A stretch of DNA of 46,208 bases from UMGS172 sp045647525 (GTDB taxonomy: Bacteria; Bacillota; Clostridia; Oscillospirales; Acutalibacteraceae). Shown piece after piece: positions 16,313 to 24,024 of this stretch. Below the pieces are notes generated by a model, which saw only the letters and a program-made list of their open reading frames with translations, searched no databases and had not been told where the DNA came from. Each line of letters begins with the position of its first letter. Positions within the stretch are counted from its first letter, which is position 1. The position numbers were made by a program, and so were the translations under genes. Where the stretch lies: assembly GCA_045647525.1 (NCBI GenBank), contig JAZRMK010000006.1:1-46208 (forward strand), given 5' to 3'.

Positions 16313-18157
16313 ATGAAATTACAACCCACCAAGCGCAAAAGATGGGTAACGGTTGCATTGATGAGTCTTATAGTTTTTGCTATAACCACTGTCTTTGTTT
16401 CTGCTGCCGAACCTGCCAGCACAGTAGAAACTACATATTCTACCGTTGTAGTAGGCGAAGGCGAAGAGGCTGTGACCTATCTTTACGATCTTGAATCCGA
16501 CCCTTATGCAGAAGCTGAAGAGGAAGCAGAAACAGTCGTTTCCGGCAATGCGGCAGACTATGTAAGCGACTACAAAGTCAATGTCAAGAGTGACAAGAAC
16601 TTTGATACTAACCTCAACAAAGCATTGGGCACTATTCGTAAGACCATTCCCTTCTTTGGCACTATCTGGTCTGTTTTGCCCCCTATCATCGCTATTGTGC
16701 TTGCCCTTATTACCAAAGAGGTCTATTCCTCTTTGTTCATCGGCATTCTCGTAGGCGGTCTTCTTTACTCTAATTTCAACTTTGAAGGCACTATTACTCA
16801 CGTTTTCTCGGACGGTTTTGTTGGTTCTATTGCCGATTCGTACAACGTTGGTATACTTGTTTTCCTTGTAATGCTCGGTGCAATGGTCGCCATGATGAAC
16901 AAGGCAGGCGGTTCGGCTGCATTCGGCCGTTGGGCAACAACCCACATTAAGTCGCGTGTCGGAGCTCAGCTTGCAACCATAGCTCTCGGCATTCTCATTT
17001 TTGTTGATGACTATTTCAACTGCCTCACCGTTGGCTCGGTTATGCGCCCTGTTACCGACAAACACAATATTTCACGCTCCAAGCTTTCATACATAATCGA
17101 TTCAACCGCTGCTCCTGTCTGCATTATCGCACCCATTTCTTCCTGGGCAGCAGCAGTTTCCGGTTTTGCTAAGGACGCCGGTGCTGACGGCGGCATTTCG
17201 CTCTTTATTCAGGCTATCCCCTACAACTTCTACGCAATTCTCACTATTGTAATGCTTGTTTTCCTCGCCATCACCGATTTAAATTATGGTCCCATGAAGA
17301 AGCATGAAGAAAATGCTAAAAACGGCGACCTCTTCTCTACCGACGTTCAGGATAGCGTTGAGGCTTTGCCTGAGAACCCGAAAGGCCGTGTCTGCGACCT
17401 TATCGTCCCTGTTGTATTCCTCGTTATTGCCTGTGTTATCGGTATGATCTACTCCGGCGGTTTCTTTGGCGGCGAGAATTTCATTGATGCATTCTCAAAC
17501 AGTGACGCATCCGTAGGACTTATGTACGGTTCGTTCATAGCCGTTATCTTTACGGTTATATTCTTCCTCTGCCGACGCGTTCTTTCTTTTAAAGATTGCA
17601 TGGAATCTGTTCCCGAAGGCTTTAAGGCTATGGTGCCCGCAATTATGATCCTTATCTGCGCTTGGACCTTAAAGACAATGACCGATAGTATCGGCGCTAA
17701 CATTTTCATTGCCGAGCTTATCCGCGGTTCCGCCTCTGCTTTGCAGACTTTGTTACCTGCTATTGTTTTCCTTATCGCAATCGGACTTTCGTTCTCTACC
17801 GGCACTTCCTGGGGAACTTTCGGTATTCTTATTCCTATCGTTCTTTCGGTATTTGCAGACGGTGGTCAAATTGCTATCATCGCTATTTCTGCATGTATGG
17901 CAGGTGCTGTTTGCGGTGACCACTGCTCGCCCATTTCCGATACCACTATTATGGCATCGGCAGGCGGTCAGTGCAACCACATCAACCACGTTTCGACACA
18001 GTTACCCTATGCCCTTACAGTTGCCGGCGTTTCATTTGTTGCGTATGTTATCACCGGCTTTGTTCAGAACTGGATTATTGCACTTCCCATTGCCATTGTT
18101 TTGATGATTGCTACACTCTTCGGCATAAAGATGTTTGCTGACAAGAAAAAGGCATAA
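16313..18157 (+). CDS. NhaC-family Na+/H+ antiporter with an N-terminal signal-like segment and acidic ectodomain
   Basis: A 614-residue inner-membrane transporter of the NhaC/ArsB-type superfamily, expected to exchange Na+ (or a carboxylate or amino acid) against protons. The transporter core starts near residue 110, with about 11-12 hydrophobic helices; conserved segments include IFVDDYFNCLTVGSVMRP, near residue 230, and CGDHCSPISDTTIMAS, near residue 540, both typical of NhaC. The first 110 residues are unusual: a basic start, a hydrophobic helix (13-31) ending in a signal-peptide-like VSAAEP, then a very acidic stretch rich in Glu and Asp (about 42-80). The strong SD and consensus promoter suggest high expression. 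It is monocistronic. The exact substrate cannot be read from the sequence. Confidence 0.87.
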   Translation: MKLQPTKRKRWVTVALMSLIVFAITTVFVSAAEPASTVETTYSTVVVGEGEEAVTYLYDLESDPYAEAEEEAETVVSGNAADYVSDYKVNVKSDKNFDTNLNKALGTIRKTIPFFGTIWSVLPPIIAIVLALITKEVYSSLFIGILVGGLLYSNFNFEGTITHVFSDGFVGSIADSYNVGILVFLVMLGAMVAMMNKAGGSAAFGRWATTHIKSRVGAQLATIALGILIFVDDYFNCLTVGSVMRPVTDKHNISRSKLSYIIDSTAAPVCIIAPISSWAAAVSGFAKDAGADGGISLFIQAIPYNFYAILTIVMLVFLAITDLNYGPMKKHEENAKNGDLFSTDVQDSVEALPENPKGRVCDLIVPVVFLVIACVIGMIYSGGFFGGENFIDAFSNSDASVGLMYGSFIAVIFTVIFFLCRRVLSFKDCMESVPEGFKAMVPAIMILICAWTLKTMTDSIGANIFIAELIRGSASALQTLLPAIVFLIAIGLSFSTGTSWGTFGILIPIVLSVFADGGQIAIIAISACMAGAVCGDHCSPISDTTIMASAGGQCNHINHVSTQLPYALTVAGVSFVAYVITGFVQNWIIALPIAIVLMIATLFGIKMFADKKKA

Positions 18158-18175
18158 ACCATAATAGATAAACCG

Positions 18176-18213
18176 AACTCCCTGTCTGCGTTGGCAGACA
18201 GGGAGTTATTATT
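18176..18213 (+). terminator. Intrinsic terminator after the NhaC gene
   Basis: A perfect 14-bp stem (18176-18189 with 18194-18207) and a 4-base loop, followed by an ATTATTATT tail. Confidence 0.85.
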
Positions 18214-18240
18214 ATCACGATTTACAGGAAATTCCCTGAC

Positions 18241-18344
18241 TGTTATCCTGAACGAAAGCCAAAGACCCTGCTTTTACAATGTCATCCTGAATGTTAGTGA
18301 AGGATCCCGTGATTTTATTGATAACTCTGCGGGATTCTTTATAG
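18241..18344. repeat. Dispersed repeat cluster A (three partial copies)
   Basis: Copies of the unit resembling TGTCATCCTGAGCGAA-n-GAAGGATCCCG lie at 18241-18270, at 18280-18309 and, inverted and shortened, at 18329-18344. The second and third copies can pair through GGATCCCG and CGGGATTC. The last copy includes the stop codon of the SLOG gene. Related units occur at 19137-19212 and 45137-45168. Confidence 0.7.
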
Positions 18345-18773
18345 TTTATACTCACCCACATTTATTATTCGCAAACCTTTCTTTTGCGCTGATTGAACGA
18401 ATTTATAACTATTGGTCATAATATCATCAATTCCGCACACCATATACTGTGAACGGGATATCATATAATTGTTCCGCTTCACTATGGCAAATTTCGGCGG
18501 GGTTGCGGTGAGTTCGTCGGGGAAAACCGTCTTCGCTGTATCATAGTACGTTTCTTTTATATTTAAATATGATAATACTACAATAACCTTTATATTATAA
18601 ACGTGTTCTAAACTACACAACACACGATATGCCAATCTATCAAAACCGCCGTTAGTCCCGACATAAAAGGTTGTTACTTTTTCTTTCTCAATCAGATCCT
18701 TAACAACGTTATAAACCAGTGATTTTTTGCTGTCAGAAAAATCTCTATGACCTATAAATGTGCAAGCCGACAT
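18339..18773 (-). CDS. SLOG-fold (YoqJ/DUF1273-like) protein
   Basis: A 144-residue protein of the SLOG nucleotide-binding superfamily. It starts with FIGHRDF (residues 6-12, the GHR motif) and has YVGTNGGFDRLA (about 49-60), the glycine-rich loop expected to bind a nucleotide or a nucleotide-derived ligand; the C-terminal KGLRIINV fits the last strand of the Rossmann-like fold. The start at 18773 has AGAGGTG upstream; an ATG 17 codons earlier does not. It is divergent from an XRE regulator, with shared operators between them. SLOG proteins act in nucleotide-sensing and phage-defence or conflict systems, but the role of this stand-alone type is unknown. Its 3' end lies in a dispersed repeat and it is more AT-rich than its neighbours, suggesting acquisition. 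Confidence 0.75.
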   Translation of the reverse strand: MSACTFIGHRDFSDSKKSLVYNVVKDLIEKEKVTTFYVGTNGGFDRLAYRVLCSLEHVYNIKVIVVLSYLNIKETYYDTAKTVFPDELTATPPKFAIVKRNNYMISRSQYMVCGIDDIMTNSYKFVQSAQKKGLRIINVGEYKL

Positions 18774-18795
18774 AATTATCACCTCTACACAAAAT

Positions 18796-18824
18796 ATTTT
18801 AAGGGAATATCCCTTAAAAGTCAA
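18796..18824 (-). promoter_or_regulatory. Promoter of the SLOG gene, with an operator in its spacer
   Basis: On the minus strand -35 TTGACT (18824-18819) and -10 TAAAAT (18801-18796) are 17 bases apart. The palindrome 18801-18815 lies almost wholly between them, the classic position for repressor control. Confidence 0.7.
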
Positions 18825-18840
18825 TAAGGTATATTCCCTT
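18801..18840. promoter_or_regulatory. Pair of operator-like palindromes between the SLOG and XRE genes
   Basis: Two near-identical 15-base dyads, AAGGGAATATCCCTT (18801-18815) and AAGGTATATTCCCTT (18826-18840), are centred 25 bases apart. The first fills the SLOG promoter spacer; the second lies just upstream of the XRE start region and overlaps a TATATT -10-like box. They are probably the binding sites of the adjacent XRE protein, giving autoregulation and control of the SLOG gene. Confidence 0.7.
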
Positions 18841-18871
18841 AATGCATAATTATCTCCAAGAGGTGATTGTG

Positions 18872-19084
18872 TTGTTTAAACGAATTCGCGATTTGCGAGA
18901 AGACCGTGACATTACACAAAAGAATATGGCAGAGTTCTTGAAAATTCATCAGACAACCTATTCTGATTATGAATTGGGGAATCTTAATATTCCAATAGAT
19001 GTTCTTATAAAACTTGCAAAGTTTTATAACACAAGCATTGATTACATTGTAGGTCTTACCGATATTACCGAACCATATAAATAA
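18872..19084 (+). CDS. Small XRE-family HTH transcriptional regulator
   Basis: A 70-residue DNA-binding protein consisting of little more than one Cro/C1-type helix-turn-helix (ITQKNMAEFLKIHQTTYSDYE, about residues 14-34 in two blocks), followed by helices ending YNTSIDYIVGLTD, typical of the family. TTG at 18872 is chosen as the start: AGAGGTG ends 6 bases upstream and the protein then begins as (M)FKRIRDLRE, the normal family opening. An upstream ATG at 18842 would add ten residues without an SD. It is divergent from the SLOG gene with two operator dyads in between, so it most likely represses both promoters. A terminator overlaps its stop codon. Confidence 0.85.
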   Translation: MFKRIRDLREDRDITQKNMAEFLKIHQTTYSDYELGNLNIPIDVLIKLAKFYNTSIDYIVGLTDITEPYK

Positions 19085-19117
19085 ACCCTCGATTTTAGAG
19101 TCGAGGGTTTGTTTTTT
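19083..19117 (+). terminator. Intrinsic terminator after the XRE gene
   Basis: A perfect 10-bp stem (19083-19092 with 19101-19110) and an 8-base loop are followed by GTTTTTT. It overlaps the stop codon. Confidence 0.88.
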
Positions 19118-19136
19118 ATAATCATTATTAAATTTT

Positions 19137-19212
19137 CGGGATTCTTCGCATTCGCTCAGAATGACAACCAAGACCTTGATGTCACCGTAAATGTTAGCGG
19201 AGGATCTTACCG
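19137..19212. repeat. Dispersed repeat cluster B (two copies in opposite orientation)
   Basis: 19137-19166 reads, on the minus strand, TGTCATTCTGAGCGAATGCG then AAGAATCCCG, a clean copy of the repeat unit. 19180-19212 holds a more diverged copy in plus orientation. The CGGGATTCTT part of the first copy matches the one at 18330-18339 in the same orientation, so the SLOG/XRE cassette lies between short direct repeats. Confidence 0.7.
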
Positions 19213-19235
19213 ACGTTTTAACCAACGCCAAAATA

Positions 19236-19263
19236 AAAACACCCGACTTTTGTCGGGTGTTTT
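19236..19263 (-). terminator. Bidirectional terminator after ireB
   Basis: A 12-bp stem (19236-19247 with 19252-19263) and a 4-base TTTT loop carry A-rich and T-rich flanks, so it can stop transcription from the ireB side and also from the left. Confidence 0.85.
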
Positions 19264-19264
19264 G

Positions 19265-19519
19265 TTAGTGAGTAAGATAATACTTGACCAACATCTGCAA
19301 CAGAATGTCGCGGTCGATTCGTCTTATCAAATTACGTGCATTATTATGAGTTGTTATATATGTCGGGTCTTCCGACAAAATGTAACCTACTATCTGGTTT
19401 ACCGGATTATAGCCCTTCTCTTTCAAAGCATTGTAAACCTCTAACATAATTCTCCTTACTTCCTGCTCTTGTTCATTACCAAGGCTAAAAGTAATTGTGT
19501 TCTGGTTACTTGAATTCAC
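19265..19519 (-). CDS. IreB family regulatory phosphoprotein (UPF0297)
   Basis: An 84-residue protein of the UPF0297/DUF965 family. In Enterococcus IreB is a substrate of the Ser/Thr kinase IreK and modulates envelope-stress and cephalosporin resistance; that role is assumed by homology. The conserved block EKGYNPVNQIVGYILSEDP (about residues 34-52) and the final RDILLQMLVKYYL are diagnostic. Translation starts at GTG 19519, with AGAGGTG 7 bases upstream; no ATG is available. In many Firmicutes the gene lies beside alaS and ruvX; here it is separated from alaS by 14 kb and sits downstream of pcrA with its own promoter. Confidence 0.9.
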   Translation of the reverse strand: MNSSNQNTITFSLGNEQEQEVRRIMLEVYNALKEKGYNPVNQIVGYILSEDPTYITTHNNARNLIRRIDRDILLQMLVKYYLTH

Positions 19520-19555
19520 AGTAACGCACCTCTCTTTACTGATATCTTTAATATC

Positions 19556-19584
19556 ATTTTACAACAACAAATGTTCTTTTACAA
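19556..19584 (-). promoter_or_regulatory. Promoter for ireB
   Basis: On the minus strand -35 TTGTAA (19584-19579) and -10 TAAAAT (19561-19556), 17 bases apart. Confidence 0.6.
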
Positions 19585-19600
19585 GTATTTTTTAACAATT

Positions 19601-22042
19601 TTAAATTTTTTCGAGTTTAGCGAAGTTTGCCATAAGCTTCTTGGTACCTTTCAGGTCAAACGCTATCTCCAACAAAGTGTCGTTTCCCATGGGCGTTGAC
19701 GATAGGATCATACCTTCGCCAAACGCCTTGTGCTTAACCCTTTCGCCTACTGAAAAGTTCTGTTTTGCCGATGCGGCAGGTGTTGCAGGTCTTGGCTTTG
19801 AATAGGGGCTGGACACACTGCGATTTCTGGAAACTCCAAACGGGATATCGTCTGAGTCCCAACGGCTGTATGACGAAGACGATGCACTGTAACCTCGTTC
19901 AGAAGAGAAACCGCCGTTGCTCGAACCGTAACGGAACTCCGCACCCGAATAACCGCCGACAGAACGATTGACACTCTTTATATTGCAAAGTTCTTTCGGA
20001 ACTTCTCCCAAAAACCTTGACGGCAAATTACGACCTGTCTGGCCATACAACATTCGGGTGTAAGCATTTGAAATGTTTAGTTTTTTTCTCGCTCTTGTAA
20101 TAGCAACGTATGCCAGACGGCGTTCTTCCTCAATATCCTCGGGAGTGCCGTAGACCGATTGATTGCCGGGGAAGATTCCCTCCTCCAAGCCTACAAGATA
20201 AACATTATTGAATTCAAGGCCCTTTGCCGAATGAATCGTCATCATCACTACGGCATCAGCCTCGGAATCAAACTGGTCAATATCGCTGATGAGGGCGACT
20301 TCCTCCAAAAATCCCGTAAGTGTCGGATTCTCGTTTTCTCTTTCGTACTGCGCAATACTCGACGCCAATTCTTTGACGTTATCCACCCTATCGGCGCCCT
20401 CTTTGCCCTCGGCAATAAGTGCTAACATATAACCCGATTTATCAAGCATTTCGCTAAACAGTTCGGCAATAGACATTTCGCCCATTTTTTCGGTCAACTC
20501 ATTTATCATCTCGGTAAATGCTTTGAGTTTTGTTGCCGCCCTCGAAATCGACGGGAATTCGTCAGCCTTTTCGAAAACCTCAAAGAGCGAAAGTCCTAAA
20601 CCGTCGGCAATTTCCAAGGCCTTGTTGACCGTTGTATCACCAATTCCACGCTTGGGTTCATTGATAATACGCGCAAGTCTTACTCTGTCGGAATGATTGG
20701 CAATAACGTTAAGATACGCAATAACATCCTTGATTTCCTTGCGGTCATAGAACCTGTGTCCGCCTACCACTCTGTAAGGCACACCCGAACGTGCCATTAC
20801 ATTTTCAATAGAGTTCGACTGGGCATTCATACGGTAAAGAACCGCGTTGTCGGAGTATTTTCCGCCCGACGCAACATGATTGAGTATCATATCAACAACG
20901 TGCGATGCCTCACCCTGCTCGTCAGGTGCAGTATACACCTCGATTTTGTCGCCGCCCTCCACATCGGTCCAAAGATTTTTTCCTTTTCTGGCGGTGTTGT
21001 TGGAGATGACCGCATTGGCGGCATCAAGAATGACCGACGTTGAACGGTAATTCTGCTCCAATCGGATAACCTTGGCATCGGTGTACTGTTCTTCGAAACT
21101 CAATATATTCTCAATGGTGGCTCCGCGGAAACGATATATACTCTGGTCGTCATCACCCACGACACAAATGTTACGATTTAAGTCTGCAAGGGTACTAACC
21201 AACACATATTGAGCATGGTTTGTATCCTGATACTCGTCCACCATTATATATTTGAATTTTCTTTGATAATATTCCAACACTTCAGGCTCTTGCTTTAAAA
21301 GTTTTACCGTGTTGACTATCATATCGTCAAAATCCATTGCATCGGCATTTTTCAAGGCTGCCTGATACGATTTATACGCCTTGCCGATCCTCGATAGTCT
21401 TACATCGGCCGAATTTGCCAGTATGTACTCATCGGGTTCAATAAGACTGTCTTTGGCATTGCTTATAGCCGACAGAGCAGATTTTATAGGTATCATTTTG
21501 TCATCAATACCCAGAGTTTTATAAACCTCTTTCATAACTCTTTTCTGGTCATCGGTATCATAAATGGTAAAGTGCGAGGAATAACCGATTCGGTCGCCGA
21601 AACGACGCAATATCTTGCCGCAGACCGAATGGAAAGTTCCTGCCCAGATATCAAGCGCTTCTTCACCCAACATTGCCGATATCCTGTCTTTGAGTTCGGC
21701 AGCAGCCTTGTTAGTGAAGGTAATAGCAAGTATTTCCCAGGGCTTTGCGGTTTCGACGCCTAAAAGTCGCCAATCAATGTCTTGCTCCGATTCCAGTTCC
21801 TTAATTGTGTCCTCGTTTATAAACGGCGGAACATATTCTGAATTATAGGCATCACCGAAACGCACCAGTGATGCGATTCGGTTGACTAAAACGGTGGTTT
21901 TACCACTTCCTGCTCCTGCTAAAATGAGGACAGGGCCCTTTGCCGTTACAACGCCCTCAAACTGTCGAGGGTTCATACGACCGAAATATTTTCTTATTAT
22001 GTTTTTTCTCAATTCAACAAACTTTTGTGCTATATCGGACAT
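19601..22042 (-). CDS. pcrA: ATP-dependent DNA helicase PcrA (UvrD/Rep superfamily 1A)
   Basis: An 813-residue 3'-5' helicase for repair, replication of rolling-circle DNA and RNAP conflict resolution. The Walker A motif is AGAGSGKTT (42-50). The Walker B/DEXX region is DEYQDTN near residue 270, followed by GDDDQSIYRFRGA, QNYRS, then TIHSAKGLEF and VAITRARKKL towards the C-terminus. The C-terminal KHKAFGEGMILS segment is the Tudor-like domain that binds RNA polymerase in PcrA. The region around residues 690-765 is Ser/Tyr/Gly-rich and probably disordered. GGAG lies 7 bases before the start. It has a good promoter and no clear terminator before ireB. Confidence 0.96.
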   Translation of the reverse strand: MSDIAQKFVELRKNIIRKYFGRMNPRQFEGVVTAKGPVLILAGAGSGKTTVLVNRIASLVRFGDAYNSEYVPPFINEDTIKELESEQDIDWRLLGVETAKPWEILAITFTNKAAAELKDRISAMLGEEALDIWAGTFHSVCGKILRRFGDRIGYSSHFTIYDTDDQKRVMKEVYKTLGIDDKMIPIKSALSAISNAKDSLIEPDEYILANSADVRLSRIGKAYKSYQAALKNADAMDFDDMIVNTVKLLKQEPEVLEYYQRKFKYIMVDEYQDTNHAQYVLVSTLADLNRNICVVGDDDQSIYRFRGATIENILSFEEQYTDAKVIRLEQNYRSTSVILDAANAVISNNTARKGKNLWTDVEGGDKIEVYTAPDEQGEASHVVDMILNHVASGGKYSDNAVLYRMNAQSNSIENVMARSGVPYRVVGGHRFYDRKEIKDVIAYLNVIANHSDRVRLARIINEPKRGIGDTTVNKALEIADGLGLSLFEVFEKADEFPSISRAATKLKAFTEMINELTEKMGEMSIAELFSEMLDKSGYMLALIAEGKEGADRVDNVKELASSIAQYERENENPTLTGFLEEVALISDIDQFDSEADAVVMMTIHSAKGLEFNNVYLVGLEEGIFPGNQSVYGTPEDIEEERRLAYVAITRARKKLNISNAYTRMLYGQTGRNLPSRFLGEVPKELCNIKSVNRSVGGYSGAEFRYGSSNGGFSSERGYSASSSSYSRWDSDDIPFGVSRNRSVSSPYSKPRPATPAASAKQNFSVGERVKHKAFGEGMILSSTPMGNDTLLEIAFDLKGTKKLMANFAKLEKI

Positions 22043-22092
22043 TTATTTTCTCCGTTTCGGTTTAATTTCGCATCTTTTTGATTGTCTTTAAC

Positions 22093-22121
22093 ATTATACA
22101 CTAACCGGACGTTCTTTTCAA
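22093..22121 (-). promoter_or_regulatory. Promoter for pcrA
   Basis: On the minus strand -35 TTGAAA (22121-22116) and -10 TATAAT (22098-22093), 17 bases apart. It is back to back with the SRP RNA promoter. Confidence 0.75.
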
Positions 22122-22166
22122 CTAAAACCAAACTTTTAAAACCTATAAAATAGTTGTAAAAAATGG

Positions 22167-22195
22167 TTGATAAAATCAAAAAATTATATTATAAT
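22167..22195 (+). promoter_or_regulatory. Promoter for SRP RNA (and perhaps dnaX)
   Basis: -35 TTGATA (22167-22172) and -10 TATAAT (22190-22195), 17 bases apart, placing the start near 22202, at the 5' end of the SRP RNA stem. Confidence 0.75.
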
Positions 22196-22204
22196 GTTTT
22201 AGAA

Positions 22205-22346
22205 GGTGCGCTCTTGGGCGTGCGAACGGTCGGGTCCTGTGCGACGGGGCGCCGTGAACCATGTCAGGCGGGGAACCGAGCAGCATTAAGCGGATTTTCT
22301 CGTGTGCCGCAGCCAACTCGGTCGTTCGTACGCCCAAAGGCGTACC
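22205..22346 (+). ncRNA. ffs: Signal recognition particle RNA (small bacterial SRP RNA)
   Basis: The conserved domain IV is at about 22258-22288: TGTCAGG, then a CGG stem closing a GGAA tetraloop, then CCG and AGCAGCA, which matches the Ffh (SRP54)-binding hairpin. The two ends, 22205-22235 and about 22316-22346, pair along some 30 positions with several G-U pairs, forming the long closing helix. Length is about 142 bases, longer than E. coli 4.5S and shorter than the 271-base B. subtilis scRNA. Location directly upstream of dnaX is as in B. subtilis. The RNA targets signal-bearing ribosomes to the membrane with Ffh/FtsY. Ends are estimated from pairing. Confidence 0.93.
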
Positions 22347-22374
22347 TTATTTAATTTTGAAAAGGAGTGTCAGA

Positions 22375-24006
22375 ATGTATCAGGCTTTGTATCGCAAATA
22401 CCGTCCGGCTAAACTTAGCGACGTTGTCGGTCAGGAACACATTACCGATATTTTAAGAAACGAACTTAAAACGGGCAAAATTTTCCACTCCTATCTTTTC
22501 ACCGGTCCGAGAGGAACCGGTAAGACAAGTTGCGCCAAGATCTTAGCAAAGGCTGTCAACTGCCTTAACAGTGCCGAGGGTGATGCCTGCTGTGAATGTG
22601 CGTCCTGCAAGGCTATTGAGTCACAGGATGTTCTTGACATTGTCGAAATTGACGCAGCTTCCAACACGGGCGTTGACAATATTCGCGATTTAAAAGAGCA
22701 GGTCAACTATACTCCTACCTCTTCAAAATACCGCGTTTATATTATTGACGAGGTGCATATGCTCTCCATCGGTGCGTTCAACGCACTGCTTAAAACCTTG
22801 GAAGAGCCGCCTGCGCATATCATTTTCATTCTCGCAACTACCGAGGTGCACAAGCTCCCTGCAACCATTCTTTCGCGTTGCCAGCGTTTTGATTTTCACC
22901 GCATAAACACCGAAGCTATTGTTAAGAGAATCGAATATATTGCCGAAAATGAAGGCTTTACCATTGATAACAGTGCCGCCAATATGATAGCTATGCTTTG
23001 CGACGGCGGTATGCGTGACGCTTTATCGACACTTGATCTATGTGCCGCAAGGTCACGCCACATAACCGATGACGATGTTTTGGGAGTCTGCTCCTTGGCA
23101 GGCGATAACTACTGTGCTTCCCTTTCGGAAATGATAGCGCAGGGTGACGCGGCTGCTGCTTTGGGCAAGATTGACGAGCTTTATAAAAATGCCGTTGATT
23201 TAAACCGCCTTTGTTCCGAGCTTATTACCCATTACAGAAATCTTATGATAGCCAAGACAGTAAAGGAGCCGAAGGGGCTTATCGTTTGTACCGAAAAGGC
23301 CTTGGCAGAACTTAAAGCGCAGTCTGAACGCATTGATATAGAGAGCATTCTTAATGCTATAAGGGTGCTTGCGGATTCGCTCGACCGAATGAACACTTCC
23401 GACCGCAGAACTGAGTTGGAAATGGCGATAGTCAAACTCTGTAACCCGGCACTTGATTCTTCCCCGTCAGCACTTTTGCAAAGACTTGAAAGGGTCGAAC
23501 GTATGGTGAAATACGGTGTGCCGCAGTCATCTGTCTCACCCGCACAAATTCACGACGATCAATCTGCGCCTGCATATAAAGAAACCGTGGACGCTGAACC
23601 TTTGGAAACCGTCACAGAGCCTGAGGCTGATGTTGAGCGTAACGTCGAAGTCGCACCCTCAGCCCCCACTCCCTCGTCAGAATCGGTTGTCCGTTTCGAT
23701 GCATGGAGCGATGTCGTTGCCGAGTTGCAGGCTACCACACCGTTGCTTGCTGTTTGTCTTATAGGCTCAAAGGCATATCTTAAAAACGGTGAGATCTTGC
23801 TTATTGATTGTGAAGACCAGCAGTTCTTCTCATTTATGCGAGGTTCCGATCCGTATTACCACAACCAGATAAAAGCCGCACTTTCGACAGTTGTCGGCAG
23901 AACATACCGCTTAGGTCCGTACAAGAAGCAGTCTGCGAATCAAGTCAACGACCCGCTTAATGAAATTATGGACAAATTAAAAGAACTTGAAGTTCCCGAA
24001 AACTAA
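22375..24006 (+). CDS. dnaX: DNA polymerase III subunit gamma/tau
   Basis: A 543-residue clamp-loader subunit. Walker A is GPRGTGKT (44-51), the zinc site uses cysteines at 63, 72/73, 75 and 78, Walker B/DEXX is IIDEVHMLS, near residue 125, and the sensor/SRC motif is LSRCQRF near residue 170. The C-terminal 150 residues are the variable tau-like part. The start at 22375 (MYQALYRKYRP) is preferred over an in-frame ATG at 22261, which lies inside the SRP RNA; AAAGGAG precedes it. It heads the conserved dnaX-ybaB-recR operon, 18 bases before ybaB. I saw no obvious slippery heptamer for a programmed frameshift. Confidence 0.95.
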   Translation: MYQALYRKYRPAKLSDVVGQEHITDILRNELKTGKIFHSYLFTGPRGTGKTSCAKILAKAVNCLNSAEGDACCECASCKAIESQDVLDIVEIDAASNTGVDNIRDLKEQVNYTPTSSKYRVYIIDEVHMLSIGAFNALLKTLEEPPAHIIFILATTEVHKLPATILSRCQRFDFHRINTEAIVKRIEYIAENEGFTIDNSAANMIAMLCDGGMRDALSTLDLCAARSRHITDDDVLGVCSLAGDNYCASLSEMIAQGDAAAALGKIDELYKNAVDLNRLCSELITHYRNLMIAKTVKEPKGLIVCTEKALAELKAQSERIDIESILNAIRVLADSLDRMNTSDRRTELEMAIVKLCNPALDSSPSALLQRLERVERMVKYGVPQSSVSPAQIHDDQSAPAYKETVDAEPLETVTEPEADVERNVEVAPSAPTPSSESVVRFDAWSDVVAELQATTPLLAVCLIGSKAYLKNGEILLIDCEDQQFFSFMRGSDPYYHNQIKAALSTVVGRTYRLGPYKKQSANQVNDPLNEIMDKLKELEVPEN

Positions 24007-24024
24007 TTTTAAGGAGAAACATTT

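Noticed and set aside
22261..22374. N-terminal extension of dnaX from ATG 22261
   Set aside because: The segment is part of the SRP RNA; the family start MYQALYRKYRP with an SD is at 22375.
23400..24006. Programmed frameshift in dnaX giving a short gamma form
   Set aside because: No A-rich slippery heptamer with a following stem-loop was noticed in the tau-encoding part.
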